A stretch of DNA of 64,000 bases from assembly GCF_017942085.1 (NCBI RefSeq), contig NZ_JAGKSP010000017.1, positions 1 to 64,000 of the forward strand, written 5' to 3'. The notes beneath the pieces are model-generated. The model worked only from the letters and a program-made list of their open reading frames with translations, had not been told where the DNA came from and searched no databases. Below, piece by piece: positions 24,735-34,053 of this stretch. How positions within the stretch are numbered: the first letter of the stretch is position 1; each line of letters opens with the position of its first letter. Source of the DNA: Paenibacillus lignilyticus (GTDB taxonomy: Bacteria > Bacillota > Bacilli > Paenibacillales > Paenibacillaceae). The position numbers were made by a program, and so were the translations under genes.

Positions 24735-25937
24735 TCATGGCGATACTTCGAGCACCCCTGCTGCGCCCATGCCGCCGCCGATACACATCGAGACGACGCC
24801 GATTCCGCCGCCGCGGCGCCGCAGTTCATGGATGAGCGAGACGGTCAGCTTCGTTCCCGTGCAGCCAAGCGGGTGACCCAGCGCGATGGCGCCGCCATTC
24901 ACATTGACGCGTTTCGGATCCAGGCCGAGCTGCTCAATAATAGGCAAGCACTGCGCGGCGAAAGCTTCGTTCAGCTCGAACACATCCACCTGTTCTTTCG
25001 TAATGCCGGCGCGGTCCAGCGCTTTCGGAATCGCTTCAATCGGACCGATTCCCATAACCTCGGGAGCAACGCCCGCTACGCTATAGGCGCGGAAGACCGC
25101 AAGCGGCTTCGTGATCCCCAGTTTCTCCGCACGCGCGCGGCTCATCACGATTACAGCCGCGGCGCCGTCGCTCATCTGCGAGGTATTGCCCGCCGTGACC
25201 GTCCCTTCGCGCGCGAAGGAAGGCTTCAGCTTCGCCAGCACCTCCGGGGTCGTATCTGCCCGGACCCCTTCGTCGCGGTCAAAGAGCAAGCTGCGCGCCC
25301 ACGGCCGGCCGTTATCGTCTACCCCTTCCCGCTGCACTTGAAGGGGGACGATCTCGTCGTGGAACCGGCCTTCCGCTTGCGCCTGCGCCGCCTTGCGGTG
25401 GCTCTCCGCAGCGAAAGCGTCCTGCGCCTCGCGGCTAATCCCATAGCGCCGGGCCACCTCCTCGGCGGTATGGCCCATGCCCATGTACACCTCCGGCATC
25501 GCGTCGGCAATGCCGGGATGCGGCGAAAGCTTGAAGCCGGTCATCGGGACATGGCTCATGCTTTCCACCCCGCCGGCGAGCACGACCTCGGCCTCGCCAA
25601 GCCGGATTCGCTCGGCCGCGTAAGCAATCGCCTGCAAGCCGGAGGCACAGAAGCGATTCACGGTAACAGCCGGCGTCGTGACCGGATAGCCCGCATACAG
25701 CGTCATGATGCGGGCGAAGTTCAGCCCTTGCTCGCCTTCGGGCATGGCGCACCCGATAATCACGTCCTGCACATCGCCGTACGTCAGTCCGGGGACACGA
25801 TCCACCGCTGCTCGCAGCACCGCTCGGCCCAGATCCTCGGCTCTCGTATCCGCCAGACTGCCTTTCTTCGCTTTGCCTACAGCCGTCCGTACCGCCGACA
25901 CAATGACAGCGTCGAGCGGATGGTTTGCTTTCAACAT
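24735..25937 (-). CDS. fadA: Acetyl-CoA acyltransferase (3-ketoacyl-CoA thiolase) FadA
   Basis: Thiolase of 400 residues that cleaves 3-ketoacyl-CoA to acetyl-CoA and a shortened acyl-CoA. The nucleophilic Cys is in NRFCASGLQAIAYAAERI (about residue 90), the His in GGAIALGHPLGCTGTK and the second catalytic Cys in VVSMCIGGGMGAAGV. The ATG at 25937 follows GGAGGTGA. It lies 38 bp after fadN and 20 bp before fadE. Confidence 0.96.
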   Translation of the reverse strand: MLKANHPLDAVIVSAVRTAVGKAKKGSLADTRAEDLGRAVLRAAVDRVPGLTYGDVQDVIIGCAMPEGEQGLNFARIMTLYAGYPVTTPAVTVNRFCASGLQAIAYAAERIRLGEAEVVLAGGVESMSHVPMTGFKLSPHPGIADAMPEVYMGMGHTAEEVARRYGISREAQDAFAAESHRKAAQAQAEGRFHDEIVPLQVQREGVDDNGRPWARSLLFDRDEGVRADTTPEVLAKLKPSFAREGTVTAGNTSQMSDGAAAVIVMSRARAEKLGITKPLAVFRAYSVAGVAPEVMGIGPIEAIPKALDRAGITKEQVDVFELNEAFAAQCLPIIEQLGLDPKRVNVNGGAIALGHPLGCTGTKLTVSLIHELRRRGGGIGVVSMCIGGGMGAAGVLEVSP

Positions 25938-25975
25938 TGGCGGTCACCTCCTTGAGCTTAACTTCCGATTTCCCG

Positions 25976-28399
25976 CTAATTCCGCAGCGGCTTACCCGTC
26001 GCAAGCATATGCCGCATCCTCGCCTGCGTCAGCGGCTCGCCGCACAGGCTGAGGAACGCTTCGCGTTCCAAATCGAGCAAATATTGCTCGCTCACTTCCG
26101 CTCCCGGAGCGGCATCGCCTCCGGCAAGCACATGCGCGAGCTTGCGGCCGATGCGCACGTCATGCTCGCTCACTTGCCCGCCGAGGCGCATCGCGTCGAC
26201 GGCCAGCTGCAGCACGGCACGGCCTTCGCGCCCCGCTACGCGGATGCGGACTCCCGCAGGCTGCGGCGCGTAGCCCGCTTGATCAAGTTCAAGCACGCGC
26301 CGCTTCGCCTCCGCCACGCGGCTCTCGCCGCGGATAATGACGCGATCCTGCGGCCGCATCAGGCCGATGCGCTGCACGTCATAGCCGCTGCCCGAAGTCT
26401 TCGCCATCGCGATGGTCTCGAACAGCGCATTCACATGCGGCTGCAGATCGCCTCCAGCTCCGGCGCGCGAAGCCGCCAAAGCCGCCGCTTCCTTGCAGCC
26501 GCCTCCGGCAGGAATGAGCCCAACACCGGTCTCCACGAGACCGAAGTACGTCTCCGCGGAGTAGATAATTTCATCGGCAGGCAGGCAAGCTTCCACGCCG
26601 CCGCCGAGCGTCATCCGATGAGGCGCAGCGACGACCGGACGATCCAGCCGTTTAAGCAGCAGCATGCTGTCCTGGAACAAGCGGATGATATCGTCCACCT
26701 CGTCGAAGTCGCCATTTTGCGCTTCCATCAGCAGCATCATAAGGTTAGCGCCGACGCAGAAGTGACGCCCCTCATTCGCGACGACAAGTCCGCGCCAATT
26801 GCGGCTGACCTCATCCGCGCTTTGACGAATCGCGGTTAGAATATCTCCGCCAATCGCATTGTTCGGAGAGTGGAAGGCCAAGCACGCGACTTCATCGCCC
26901 AGATCGAGCAGCGATGCGCCGGAATTGCCCAGAATCACTTTGCCGGACCGTTTGAGGCCGGCCAGCGATATGACATCCGGCTCATCCTGCACCAGCCGAT
27001 ACTCTTCGCGGTTCACATAGAACCTGCGCTGTCCCTCTTCCTTGTAGAAGCTCGTGTTACCCGAGGCCAGCCACTCGGAGAGCCACGTCGGAATGTCTTC
27101 TCCCTCGGCACGCATCCGCTGAACTGACCGCTCAAGGCCAATGGCATCCCACAGCTCAAACGGCCCGAGCTCCCAATTAAAGCCCCAGACGAGCGCGCGA
27201 TCCACATCATGGACCGTGTCCGCCACAATGCCGATCTGACGAGCGGCATAGAGGAGCACCGTCTTGATCGACTGCCAAGCAAATTGCGCGTAGCGGTCGT
27301 TCGTATCGGTGAAGAGCAGCGCTTTCACCTTGCCTGCTGCCCCTTTTGCCGACTTGGACGCTTCGATAATCGGCGAATTCACGTTTTTCTTCGGGGCGTA
27401 AGTCATCGTATCCAGCTGCAAAGTCTCAATATCGCTGCCGCCGCCGGGCCGCTTGATTTTGCGATAAAATCCGGCTCCCGCCTTCTCCCCAATCCACCCG
27501 CGCGCAACAAGCGCTTCAAGCTCCGGGGGTCTTGTGAACGCTTCTTGATCGATCGCATCCTCACTGCGCTCCCGCACGTTATCCACAACATGAAGCAGCG
27601 TATCGAGTCCGACCAAATCGAGCATGCGGAACGTCGCCGTCTTCGGCCTTCCCATGGCCGGCCCCGTCAGGGCATCCACTTCATCGACGCTTAGTCCATA
27701 TTGCTTCATAGCCGCAATCGTGGTCAGCATGCCGTACGTTCCGATCCGATTGGCAATGAAATTCGGCGTATCCTTCGCAATCACGACGCCTTTGCCGAGC
27801 TGAAGCTCGCAGATCCGGGTCAGCCGACTCATAACAGCCGCACCCGTATCCGGTCCCGCCACAAGCTCAACCAGCTTCATATGCCGAGGCGGATTAAAGA
27901 AATGCGCCGCTGCAAAATGGGTCCGAAACGCCTCGCTCCGCCCCTCCGACATCGCCGCAACCGATAGGCCGGAGGTATTCGTCGTAATGAGCGTCCCCGG
28001 CTTCAGCACCGTTTCCACGGCCGCAAACACACTGCGTTTCACATCGAGCCGTTCCACCACGGCTTCAACAATCCACTCAACGCCTGCCAGCTTGGCGAGA
28101 TCATCCTCCAGATTGCCTGCCGTAATCCGCTGGGCAAAAGCCAAATCATACAGAGCAGGCGGCTGCTGCCCCGCCAGCTTGGCAATGCTTGCCGCTGCAA
28201 GCCTGTTGCGGACACGCTTATCCTCCAGCGTCAAGCCGGCACGGCTTTCCTGCTCGGTCAACGCGGCAGGCGGTACGTCGAGCAGCAGCACGCTGATGCC
28301 TGCATTGGCAAGATGAGCGGCGATGCCGGCTCCCATAACACCCGACCCAATAACAGCCGCGCGGCGGATTGGCGTCGACCGTGAAGCTCGTACTCCCAC
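25976..28399 (-). CDS. fadN: 3-hydroxyacyl-CoA dehydrogenase / enoyl-CoA hydratase FadN
   Basis: Bifunctional beta-oxidation enzyme of about 807 residues. The 3-hydroxyacyl-CoA dehydrogenase part comes first: NAD-binding AAVIGSGVMGAGIAAHLANAG (about residue 15), then AHFFNPPRHMKLVELVAG and DTPNFIANRIGTYG. The crotonase-like hydratase part follows at about 500-720 (GDILTAIRQ; GRHFCVGANLMMLL; VAAPHRMTLGGGVEACL). This order is the reverse of E. coli FadB and matches B. subtilis FadN (789 residues). The start is taken as GTG at 28399 after GGGGGGAG; the open frame upstream has no better candidate. The gene starts 14 bp after the FadF-like gene ends. Confidence 0.94.
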   Translation of the reverse strand: MGVRASRSTPIRRAAVIGSGVMGAGIAAHLANAGISVLLLDVPPAALTEQESRAGLTLEDKRVRNRLAAASIAKLAGQQPPALYDLAFAQRITAGNLEDDLAKLAGVEWIVEAVVERLDVKRSVFAAVETVLKPGTLITTNTSGLSVAAMSEGRSEAFRTHFAAAHFFNPPRHMKLVELVAGPDTGAAVMSRLTRICELQLGKGVVIAKDTPNFIANRIGTYGMLTTIAAMKQYGLSVDEVDALTGPAMGRPKTATFRMLDLVGLDTLLHVVDNVRERSEDAIDQEAFTRPPELEALVARGWIGEKAGAGFYRKIKRPGGGSDIETLQLDTMTYAPKKNVNSPIIEASKSAKGAAGKVKALLFTDTNDRYAQFAWQSIKTVLLYAARQIGIVADTVHDVDRALVWGFNWELGPFELWDAIGLERSVQRMRAEGEDIPTWLSEWLASGNTSFYKEEGQRRFYVNREEYRLVQDEPDVISLAGLKRSGKVILGNSGASLLDLGDEVACLAFHSPNNAIGGDILTAIRQSADEVSRNWRGLVVANEGRHFCVGANLMMLLMEAQNGDFDEVDDIIRLFQDSMLLLKRLDRPVVAAPHRMTLGGGVEACLPADEIIYSAETYFGLVETGVGLIPAGGGCKEAAALAASRAGAGGDLQPHVNALFETIAMAKTSGSGYDVQRIGLMRPQDRVIIRGESRVAEAKRRVLELDQAGYAPQPAGVRIRVAGREGRAVLQLAVDAMRLGGQVSEHDVRIGRKLAHVLAGGDAAPGAEVSEQYLLDLEREAFLSLCGEPLTQARMRHMLATGKPLRN

Positions 28400-28413
28400 A
28401 TAGCTCCCCCCTT

Positions 28414-30825
28414 TTAAGTGACAGTGCTTGCTTGCGATTTTCCGAATACACTTTCGGCGAGCAGTTCCGCAACATCCCTTGCTCTGACCTTCTCCTCCGC
28501 GCCAAGCTGCTTGATGCCATCCTCCATCATCGTGAGACAATACGGGCAAGCCGAACCGATAACCGTCGGAGAGGTTTCCAGCGCCTGTGAAGTTCTGGCC
28601 TCGTTAACCCGCAGTCCGGTGCGTTCTTCCATCCACATGAGGCCGCCGCCGGCTCCGCAGCACATCCCGTTTTGCCGGCTTCGTTCCATCTCCACCAGGT
28701 TGACGCCGGGGATTGAATTAAGCACTTGGCGCGGTGCATCATAGATACCGTTGTATCTGCCTAGGTAGCAGGAATCGTGATAGACGATCCGCTCCCTTAC
28801 CTGATGTACGGGCCGCAGCTTGCCTTGCGCGACAAGGCGGGCAAGCATCGTAGTATGATGCTCGACAACGACCGACGTGCTTAGACCAAAGTCCGAGTAC
28901 TCATTCTTGAGAGAATTGAACGTATGCGGGCAAATCGTGACAATCCGTCGAATGCCATAACGCTGCAGGGTCTCGACATTGTCGCGGCAAAGCGTCTGGA
29001 ACAGCAGCTCGTTGCCCATCCGCCGCGCCGTATCGCCGGAGTTTTTCTCCTCGCCGCCCAGCACGGCAAACGGAATGCCGGCCTCCTGCAGCAAACGAAC
29101 GAAAGCAAAAAGCACCTTGCGGCTTCGCTGATCATACGCCCCCATCGTACCGGCCCACAGCAGCAGCTCCGGCTGCTCGCCTTGCCGAACGGCTTCCTGC
29201 ATCGTCCGCACGGGCTTTGCCGGTTGTTGAACGCCACCGCCGCCGCTCAGAGCAGCCGCTTCAGCCTCATACGCCTTCAGCCATGCAGCACGTTCGCCGC
29301 GCGGCAGTCCCCACGGATTGCCTTGCCGCTCGATATTGTTCATCGCGCGCTGGCCTTCTGCCGGAATGCGGCCTTCCATGAGGACGAGGTAGCGGCGCAT
29401 GTCGATGATTTTGTCCACATGCTCGTTGCCGACGGGACATTGCTCCTCGCAGCTGCGGCAGGTGGTGCAGGCCCATAGCTCCGACTCCGTCATCACCTCG
29501 CCGATCAGCGCCACTTCCGAAACCGCCGTATCCTCGTGTACGTTCCATGCTTGCTGCTGCACGGTCATCGTAGGCTCGATCGTCGTCGTCGTCGTTGCCG
29601 CCGAATGGTGAGCGTTGCTGCGGTGCACCCATATCGGCGTTGCGCTCGTCATCACATGCGCGCTCGTTTGCAGCTTTTCGACTTGCCCGCCAAACGATGG
29701 GACCCACGGCGATTTGGAAGTAATCGCCGCTCCTTTCTCGGTCAGGTGGTCGCGCAGCTTCACGATGAGATGCATGGGCGACAGCAGCTTGCCGGTGTTT
29801 GAAGCGGGACAAACGTTGGTGCAGCGCCCGCATTCGACGCATGCGTAGAGGTCCAGCAGCTGTTTGGACGTGAATTGCTCCACCGCGCCGACGCCGAAGG
29901 ACTCCGCTTCCTCATCCTCCAGATCGAGCGGTACCAGCCTGCCTGGAGGCGTTTTGCGGCGAAGCCACAGATTAATGGGCGCTGTCATGATGTGAAAATG
30001 TTTCGACTGCGGCACATACACCAGAAATGCCAGGAGCACCGCATAGTGCAGCCACCAAAACAACTCATAGAAAACCCTTCCCACGGCAGCCGTCATGCCG
30101 ATGTCCCGCAGCGCTTCCGCTATTGCGGAAGAAACGGGAGCATGGCTCGTGTAAAGGGAATTCGCTTGGAGCTGCAGCTGCCAAGGCGCATGCAGTCTGT
30201 CAAACGATTGCGTGAGGAGGACCGTCACCATCAGCCCGCCAATAAACCAAAGCACGAGGGATGGCTTCCACCCCCTCTTGAGCCGTCTAAGCTGCTCGAC
30301 GTAACGCCTGAAGCCGCCGTACAAAATTGCCAAAAGAACGAGCACCACGGTTATTTCCTGAGATTGGACAAAAGCCTCATAAGCCGGCAGCGGCAGCGGC
30401 TTCCCGCTAATTCCTTTCCAGATGATATCAATCGCACCGAATTGCAGCACGATAAAGCCATAGAAGATGACGACATGCATAAGCCCGCTGCGAATATCCT
30501 TCAGCAGCTTCCGATGGCCAAACACCTGAAGCACCCAGTCCCAGCCTCTGCGCGTACTCTCGTTTCCCGTTGCCGCCGATGCGAGCGCTGCGTTTGCCGC
30601 GAAGGAAGAGGTATGCAGCATCTCCTCGCGGTTATCATTTTCGGGATCGGACGTATCGCGAGCGGCAGAGGATGGCCAATTCGGCCCCCCGTTGCGGCCC
30701 ATCCGAATGTAACCTACGCGACGCATCACAACGGTGTAGAAGCACCAGAGCGCAGTTCCCGTCATCCCTGCAAAAAGCAGCCATCGCAACAACGCCGCAA
30801 GCAGATGCGCACTTAAAAACCCCAC
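28414..30825 (-). CDS. fadF: FadF-like membrane Fe-S oxidoreductase (probable ETF:quinone oxidoreductase)
   Basis: Membrane iron-sulfur protein of about 803 residues. N-terminal half: several hydrophobic helices resembling the NarI/cytochrome b-type subunit of heterodisulfide-reductase-like proteins (helices at about 1-30, 130-190, 200-235, 285-305). Middle: two ferredoxin motifs, CVECGRCTNVCP and CTTCRSCEEQCP. C-terminal: two Cys-rich CCG-type domains with YHDSCYLGRYN and GMCCGAGGGLMWME plus CPYCLTMME. Such proteins accept electrons from ETF and reduce (methyl)menaquinone, and the divergent etfBA genes fit this role. The GTG at 30825 has AAAGGAGG 8 bases upstream. First gene of the six-gene fad operon. 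Confidence 0.9.
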   Translation of the reverse strand: MGFLSAHLLAALLRWLLFAGMTGTALWCFYTVVMRRVGYIRMGRNGGPNWPSSAARDTSDPENDNREEMLHTSSFAANAALASAATGNESTRRGWDWVLQVFGHRKLLKDIRSGLMHVVIFYGFIVLQFGAIDIIWKGISGKPLPLPAYEAFVQSQEITVVLVLLAILYGGFRRYVEQLRRLKRGWKPSLVLWFIGGLMVTVLLTQSFDRLHAPWQLQLQANSLYTSHAPVSSAIAEALRDIGMTAAVGRVFYELFWWLHYAVLLAFLVYVPQSKHFHIMTAPINLWLRRKTPPGRLVPLDLEDEEAESFGVGAVEQFTSKQLLDLYACVECGRCTNVCPASNTGKLLSPMHLIVKLRDHLTEKGAAITSKSPWVPSFGGQVEKLQTSAHVMTSATPIWVHRSNAHHSAATTTTTIEPTMTVQQQAWNVHEDTAVSEVALIGEVMTESELWACTTCRSCEEQCPVGNEHVDKIIDMRRYLVLMEGRIPAEGQRAMNNIERQGNPWGLPRGERAAWLKAYEAEAAALSGGGGVQQPAKPVRTMQEAVRQGEQPELLLWAGTMGAYDQRSRKVLFAFVRLLQEAGIPFAVLGGEEKNSGDTARRMGNELLFQTLCRDNVETLQRYGIRRIVTICPHTFNSLKNEYSDFGLSTSVVVEHHTTMLARLVAQGKLRPVHQVRERIVYHDSCYLGRYNGIYDAPRQVLNSIPGVNLVEMERSRQNGMCCGAGGGLMWMEERTGLRVNEARTSQALETSPTVIGSACPYCLTMMEDGIKQLGAEEKVRARDVAELLAESVFGKSQASTVT

Positions 30826-31048
30826 AAGGATCCCTCCTTTTCTGGAATCGCGGAGTGATTCAGTATATGTCCTCCCAAGCGGTAACATGCGGAAAGGGCT
30901 CCATCGAAGGCGGCCGCCGCGGTCTATTTTAAGGGCCAAGTTCATAAGGTAACACTGGGCGAAGCATGTATAGAGGGCTTAGTTTATCGTATTCGGACGC
31001 AGAGCGGCCGTATGACTGATACGAACGATCGGGAGGTGTTTGGTACCG
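30826..31048. promoter_or_regulatory. Divergent fad/etf promoter region
   Basis: This 223-bp gap must hold the promoters of both the fad operon (minus) and etfBA (plus). No FadR-type TGAATGA..TCATTCA palindrome was found, so control probably differs from B. subtilis. Confidence 0.5.
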
Positions 31049-31876
31049 ATGCAAGTAGTGGTTCTGATGAAGCAAACCTTTGATACGGAGGAAAAAATCG
31101 AGCTCGTTGGCGGGGCTGTATCCGAGCACAGCGTGAAATACATCATTAACCCTTACGACGAGTACGCGCTTGAAGAAGCGCTTCGGCTGCGCGACACCCA
31201 TGGCGGCAGCGTCACCGTCGTCAGCTGCGGACCGGAGCGCGCCGTCGAGGCGCTTCGCACCGGCCTTGCGATGGGAGCCGACGAAGCGGTGCATATCAGC
31301 GATGAGGGGCTGCATGGGAACGACCGCGCCATCGCGGCGGCGCTGGCCGCAGTCGTGAAGTCGCTGCAGCCGGACCTCCTGCTGGCCGGGCTTTTTGCCG
31401 TTGACCGCGGAGCGGGAAGCGTCGCCCTGCAGGCGGCGGAGCTGCTCGGTTTGCCGCATGCGTCTGCGGCGCTGAAGGTTGAGGTGCGGACTGGCGGCGG
31501 GAGCGGTGCGGGAAATGCAAAAAGCGGTGCGGCTTGGGCAAGCAGCGGCGGGTTGACCGCCGTCGTGGAACGGGATACCGAGTGGGGCTTGGAGACGGTG
31601 GAGGTCCCCCTCCCCGCGCTCATTACCGCGCAGCAAGGGCTGAACGAGCCGCGCTACCCTTCGCTGCCGGGCATTATGAAAGCGAAGCGCAAGCCGCTTA
31701 AGCAAGTAACCGCAGCGGAGCTCGGGCTAGGCGCGGATGACCTTGCGCCGCGGACGGAGCGGGTCGCGCTGCTTGCGCCGCCGGTGCGCGCCGCGGGCCG
31801 CAAGCTCGCCGGCACGCCGGGCGAGCAGGCTGCCGCGTTGGCCGATTTGCTGCAGCGCGAAGCGAAGCTGTTCTGA
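31049..31876 (+). CDS. etfB: Electron transfer flavoprotein subunit beta
   Basis: ETF beta subunit of 275 residues; with EtfA it carries electrons from acyl-CoA dehydrogenase to the membrane chain. Family motifs: MQVVVLMKQTFDTEEK start, NPYDEYALEEALRL, LAMGADEAVHI, DLLLAGLFAVDRGAGSVALQ (nucleotide-binding) and PALITAQQGLNEPRYPSLPG. The ATG at 31049 gives the usual N-terminus; a TTG at 31040 also exists and lies closer to GGGAGGTG. The last 115 bp of the gene are repeated 337 bp downstream. Confidence 0.94.
   Translation: MQVVVLMKQTFDTEEKIELVGGAVSEHSVKYIINPYDEYALEEALRLRDTHGGSVTVVSCGPERAVEALRTGLAMGADEAVHISDEGLHGNDRAIAAALAAVVKSLQPDLLLAGLFAVDRGAGSVALQAAELLGLPHASAALKVEVRTGGGSGAGNAKSGAAWASSGGLTAVVERDTEWGLETVEVPLPALITAQQGLNEPRYPSLPGIMKAKRKPLKQVTAAELGLGADDLAPRTERVALLAPPVRAAGRKLAGTPGEQAAALADLLQREAKLF
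31762..31876 (+). repeat. Direct repeat, copy 1 (3' end of etfB)
   Basis: This stretch encodes the last residues of EtfB and is repeated at 32099-32213 with three mismatches seen over 115 bp. Confidence 0.95.
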
Positions 31877-31935
31877 TCGCGGTGAAGCTGCTGCGGAGCA
31901 AAAGCGGCTATTTAAGGTCTGTCCCTTTCGATGTC

Positions 31936-32090
31936 AAAGTAGATCCCTGGGTGATCTACTTTCTCTCCATTTGCTGATTTCCCGCTAATGTAGATCCCTA
32001 GGTAAGCTACTTTCTCGCATTATTACGAATTACCGCCAATGTGTATCCCTACGCATGCTGCTTTGTTGCTAACCAGCCACGGCGCGGGCG
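31936..32090. repeat. Intergenic palindrome array with 51-bp period
   Basis: ATCCCT recurs at 31943, 31994 and 32045, exactly 51 bp apart. The first unit is a perfect hairpin AAAGTAGATC/GATCTACTTT (31936-31962); the second has arms GTAG/CTAC with internal mismatches (31990-32010); the third is degenerate. The array lies between the two copies of the etfB 3' end. Confidence 0.8.
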
Positions 32091-32098
32091 GACCGATC

Positions 32099-32213
32099 GG
32101 TCGCGCTGCTTGCGCCGCCGGTGCGCGCCGCGGGCCGCAAGCTCGCCGGCACGCCGGGCGAGCAGGCCGATGCGTTGGCCGATTTGCTGCAGCGCGAAGC
32201 GAAGCTGTTCTGA
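32099..32213 (+). pseudogene. Duplicated 3' fragment of etfB
   Basis: About 112 of 115 bases match 31762-31876 and it ends at an equivalent stop codon (ADALADLLQREAKLF against AAALADLLQREAKLF). It has no start codon or ribosome site of its own and is too short to function. The three differences include one amino-acid change (A to D). It sits just upstream of etfA. Confidence 0.9.
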
Positions 32214-32249
32214 GAGCACCACCATTTATGCTATGGAGGTATACGAGCG

Positions 32250-33287
32250 ATGAGCGATTCATTGAAACGAACGGCACTCGTGTATGCCGAGTGCGCGGAG
32301 GGCAAGCTGCGGCGCGTGGCGCTGGAAGCGCTCGGCGTCGCCAGGCTGCTGGCCGGTGACGGCGGCAGCGTGCACGCCGTCTTGGCCGGCGGCGGTTCGC
32401 CGGCAAGCTCGGCGGCGCTCGCTGAGGCTGCCGCCGAGCTTGCCGCCCGGGGGGCGGGGGTCGTCCATGTCGTCGACGACCCCGCCCTGGCGGGCTTTGC
32501 GCCCGAGGCGTACGCCGCCGCCATCGGCGCAGCCATTGCTGCGGTGCAGCCGAGCATCATTCTGCTCGGCCACACCGCGGCGGGGCGCGAGCTCGCGCCC
32601 CGCGTGGCCGCCGCCGTGCATGGCGGCCACATCGCGGATGTGACTGCCGTGACCGTGCCGGAGGACGGCGATGTCGCAGACGCGATCTTCACTCGCCCGC
32701 TCTACGCCGGCAAGGCGTTCGAGCAGCGGCGCATCGAGCGGGGCGCACCGTGCGTCATCACGGTGCGGCCGAACAACCTGCCCGTCGCGGAGCCGGTCGA
32801 TGCCGGCAGCGAGGGCACGATAGCGGCGCTCCCCTACGCCGCGCCGCCTTTATGGACCATCGTCCGCGACGTCGTGCGCAAAGCCAGCGGACGAGTCGAT
32901 CTCGCCGAGGCGGATATCATCATCGCCGGCGGCAGGGGCGTGCGCAGCGCAGATGGTTTCGCGCCTCTCGAAGCGCTGGCACAGGTGCTCGGCGGCGCAG
33001 TCGGCGCCTCGCGCGGTGCCTGCGATGCGGGCTACTGCGACTACGCGCTGCAGATCGGCCAGACCGGCAAAACGGTCACGCCAAAGCTCTACATCGCCTG
33101 CGGCATCAGCGGCGCCATCCAGCATCTCGCCGGCATGAGCCAATCCCGCGTCATCGTCGCGATCAACAAGGACCCCGACGCCCCCATCTTCGGCGTAGCC
33201 GATTACGGCATCGTCGGCGACTTGTTCGAGGTCGTGCCGCTCCTCACCACAGAGTTCGAGCGAATTTTATCGAATCCGAGCAACTAA
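32250..33287 (+). CDS. etfA: Electron transfer flavoprotein subunit alpha
   Basis: ETF alpha subunit of 345 residues, binding FAD and pairing with EtfB. The C-terminal FAD domain shows IIIAGGRGVRSADGFAPLEA, GGAVGASRGACDAGY, QIGQTGKTVTPKLYIACGIS, AIQHLAGMSQSRVIVAIN and DPDAPIFGVADYGIVGDLF. The N-terminal half is very rich in Ala and Gly (GC-rich DNA). TGGAGG precedes the ATG. It follows etfB after the 373-bp stretch with the duplicated fragment and palindromes, so EtfA and EtfB may be less tightly coupled than usual. Confidence 0.95.
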   Translation: MSDSLKRTALVYAECAEGKLRRVALEALGVARLLAGDGGSVHAVLAGGGSPASSAALAEAAAELAARGAGVVHVVDDPALAGFAPEAYAAAIGAAIAAVQPSIILLGHTAAGRELAPRVAAAVHGGHIADVTAVTVPEDGDVADAIFTRPLYAGKAFEQRRIERGAPCVITVRPNNLPVAEPVDAGSEGTIAALPYAAPPLWTIVRDVVRKASGRVDLAEADIIIAGGRGVRSADGFAPLEALAQVLGGAVGASRGACDAGYCDYALQIGQTGKTVTPKLYIACGISGAIQHLAGMSQSRVIVAINKDPDAPIFGVADYGIVGDLFEVVPLLTTEFERILSNPSN

Positions 33288-33382
33288 TCGAGCCAAAATG
33301 TCGCCCTCAGAGCAACACATCTGCAGAAAAGTAAGGTAACAGTTCCCCCACATTAGCCAAAACAGACCTTTTCAGCTCAATA

Positions 33383-33451
33383 GCGGTAACTCATACCGCA
33401 CATGCAGCGAAATCCGGCATGTTCGACTAAAGAGCGGTAACCGATACCGCT
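33383..33451. repeat. Palindrome pair with 51-bp period
   Basis: GCGGTA/TACCGC at 33383-33399 and AGCGGTA/TACCGCT at 33433-33451 start 51 bp apart, downstream of etfA. The intervening sequence shows no gene. Confidence 0.75.
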
Positions 33452-33462
33452 CCTACAAATCC

Positions 33463-33516
33463 AAAAAGGAGCTGCCCTCCACCATCCAACCCGGATGATA
33501 AGGCAGCTCCTTTTTT
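33463..33516. terminator. Bidirectional terminator between etfA and GNAT gene
   Basis: Arms AAAAAGGAGCTGCC and GGCAGCTCCTTTTTT with a GGAT-rich loop; serves the plus-strand etf genes and the minus-strand acetyltransferase. Confidence 0.9.
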
Positions 33517-33989
33517 CACGAAAACATCCTCTTCCTCATCACATACCAGCTATCCGCGCCCTCGGGGTAGAATAGATGCTCTCTTACCTCATAACGCATC
33601 CCCGCGTAGAAGTTTACGTTGCCCGGAATCGACAGCCTCACGCCAACTTCGGTTTCCGAGCAGCCGCGTTCGACCGCGAAACCCTCTAAATACGCCATGA
33701 TCTCGCGCCCTATGCCTTTGCCGCGCCAAGCCGGCTTCACGGAAACTCTGCCGATATACAAGCATGTGTCCTTGAACGAGTAAACCGCCGCCCCAACTGG
33801 CTCGGCACCTTCCCAGACAATCACGGCACCGCCGCCTCCCGCGATTTCGCCGCGAATGCTCGCTTCGGTTTCCCTCAGCGCCCCCGATTGCGGAACCAGC
33901 TTGCCCTCAAACTCTTGAAAAGCTTCCCGAATCGTTAACTGCACGACTCCCGCTTCATGAAGCTCAGCATGTTTAATCAGACGCGACAT
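33516..33989 (-). CDS. GNAT-family N-acetyltransferase
   Basis: Acetyltransferase of about 157 residues. The acetyl-CoA binding motif is VSVKPAWRGKGIGREIMAYL (about residues 88-107), preceded by the strand LYIGR. It ends with a NFYAGMRYEVREHLF motif typical of GNATs. The substrate is unknown. The ATG at 33989 is preferred to the upstream start at 34025, but its ribosome site is weak. Confidence 0.85.
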   Translation of the reverse strand: MSRLIKHAELHEAGVVQLTIREAFQEFEGKLVPQSGALRETEASIRGEIAGGGGAVIVWEGAEPVGAAVYSFKDTCLYIGRVSVKPAWRGKGIGREIMAYLEGFAVERGCSETEVGVRLSIPGNVNFYAGMRYEVREHLFYPEGADSWYVMRKRMFS

Positions 33990-34053
33990 AGCGACCACCG
34001 CCCACTTCGGTTTAACAGCCAACAACTTCCGTTTGTCCTTCTCCCGAGGCCGC

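Noticed and set aside
23212..24876. 554-residue open frame on the plus strand
   Set aside because: It is antisense to fadE, has no ribosome site, no recognisable domain and low-quality composition.
29875..30816. 313-residue plus-strand frame
   Set aside because: It is antisense to the membrane part of the FadF-like gene, with no ribosome site or motif.
30826..31048. FadR operator in the fad/etf divergent region
   Set aside because: No TGAATGA..TCATTCA-like palindrome was found, and half-sites such as GTGATTCA are too weak.
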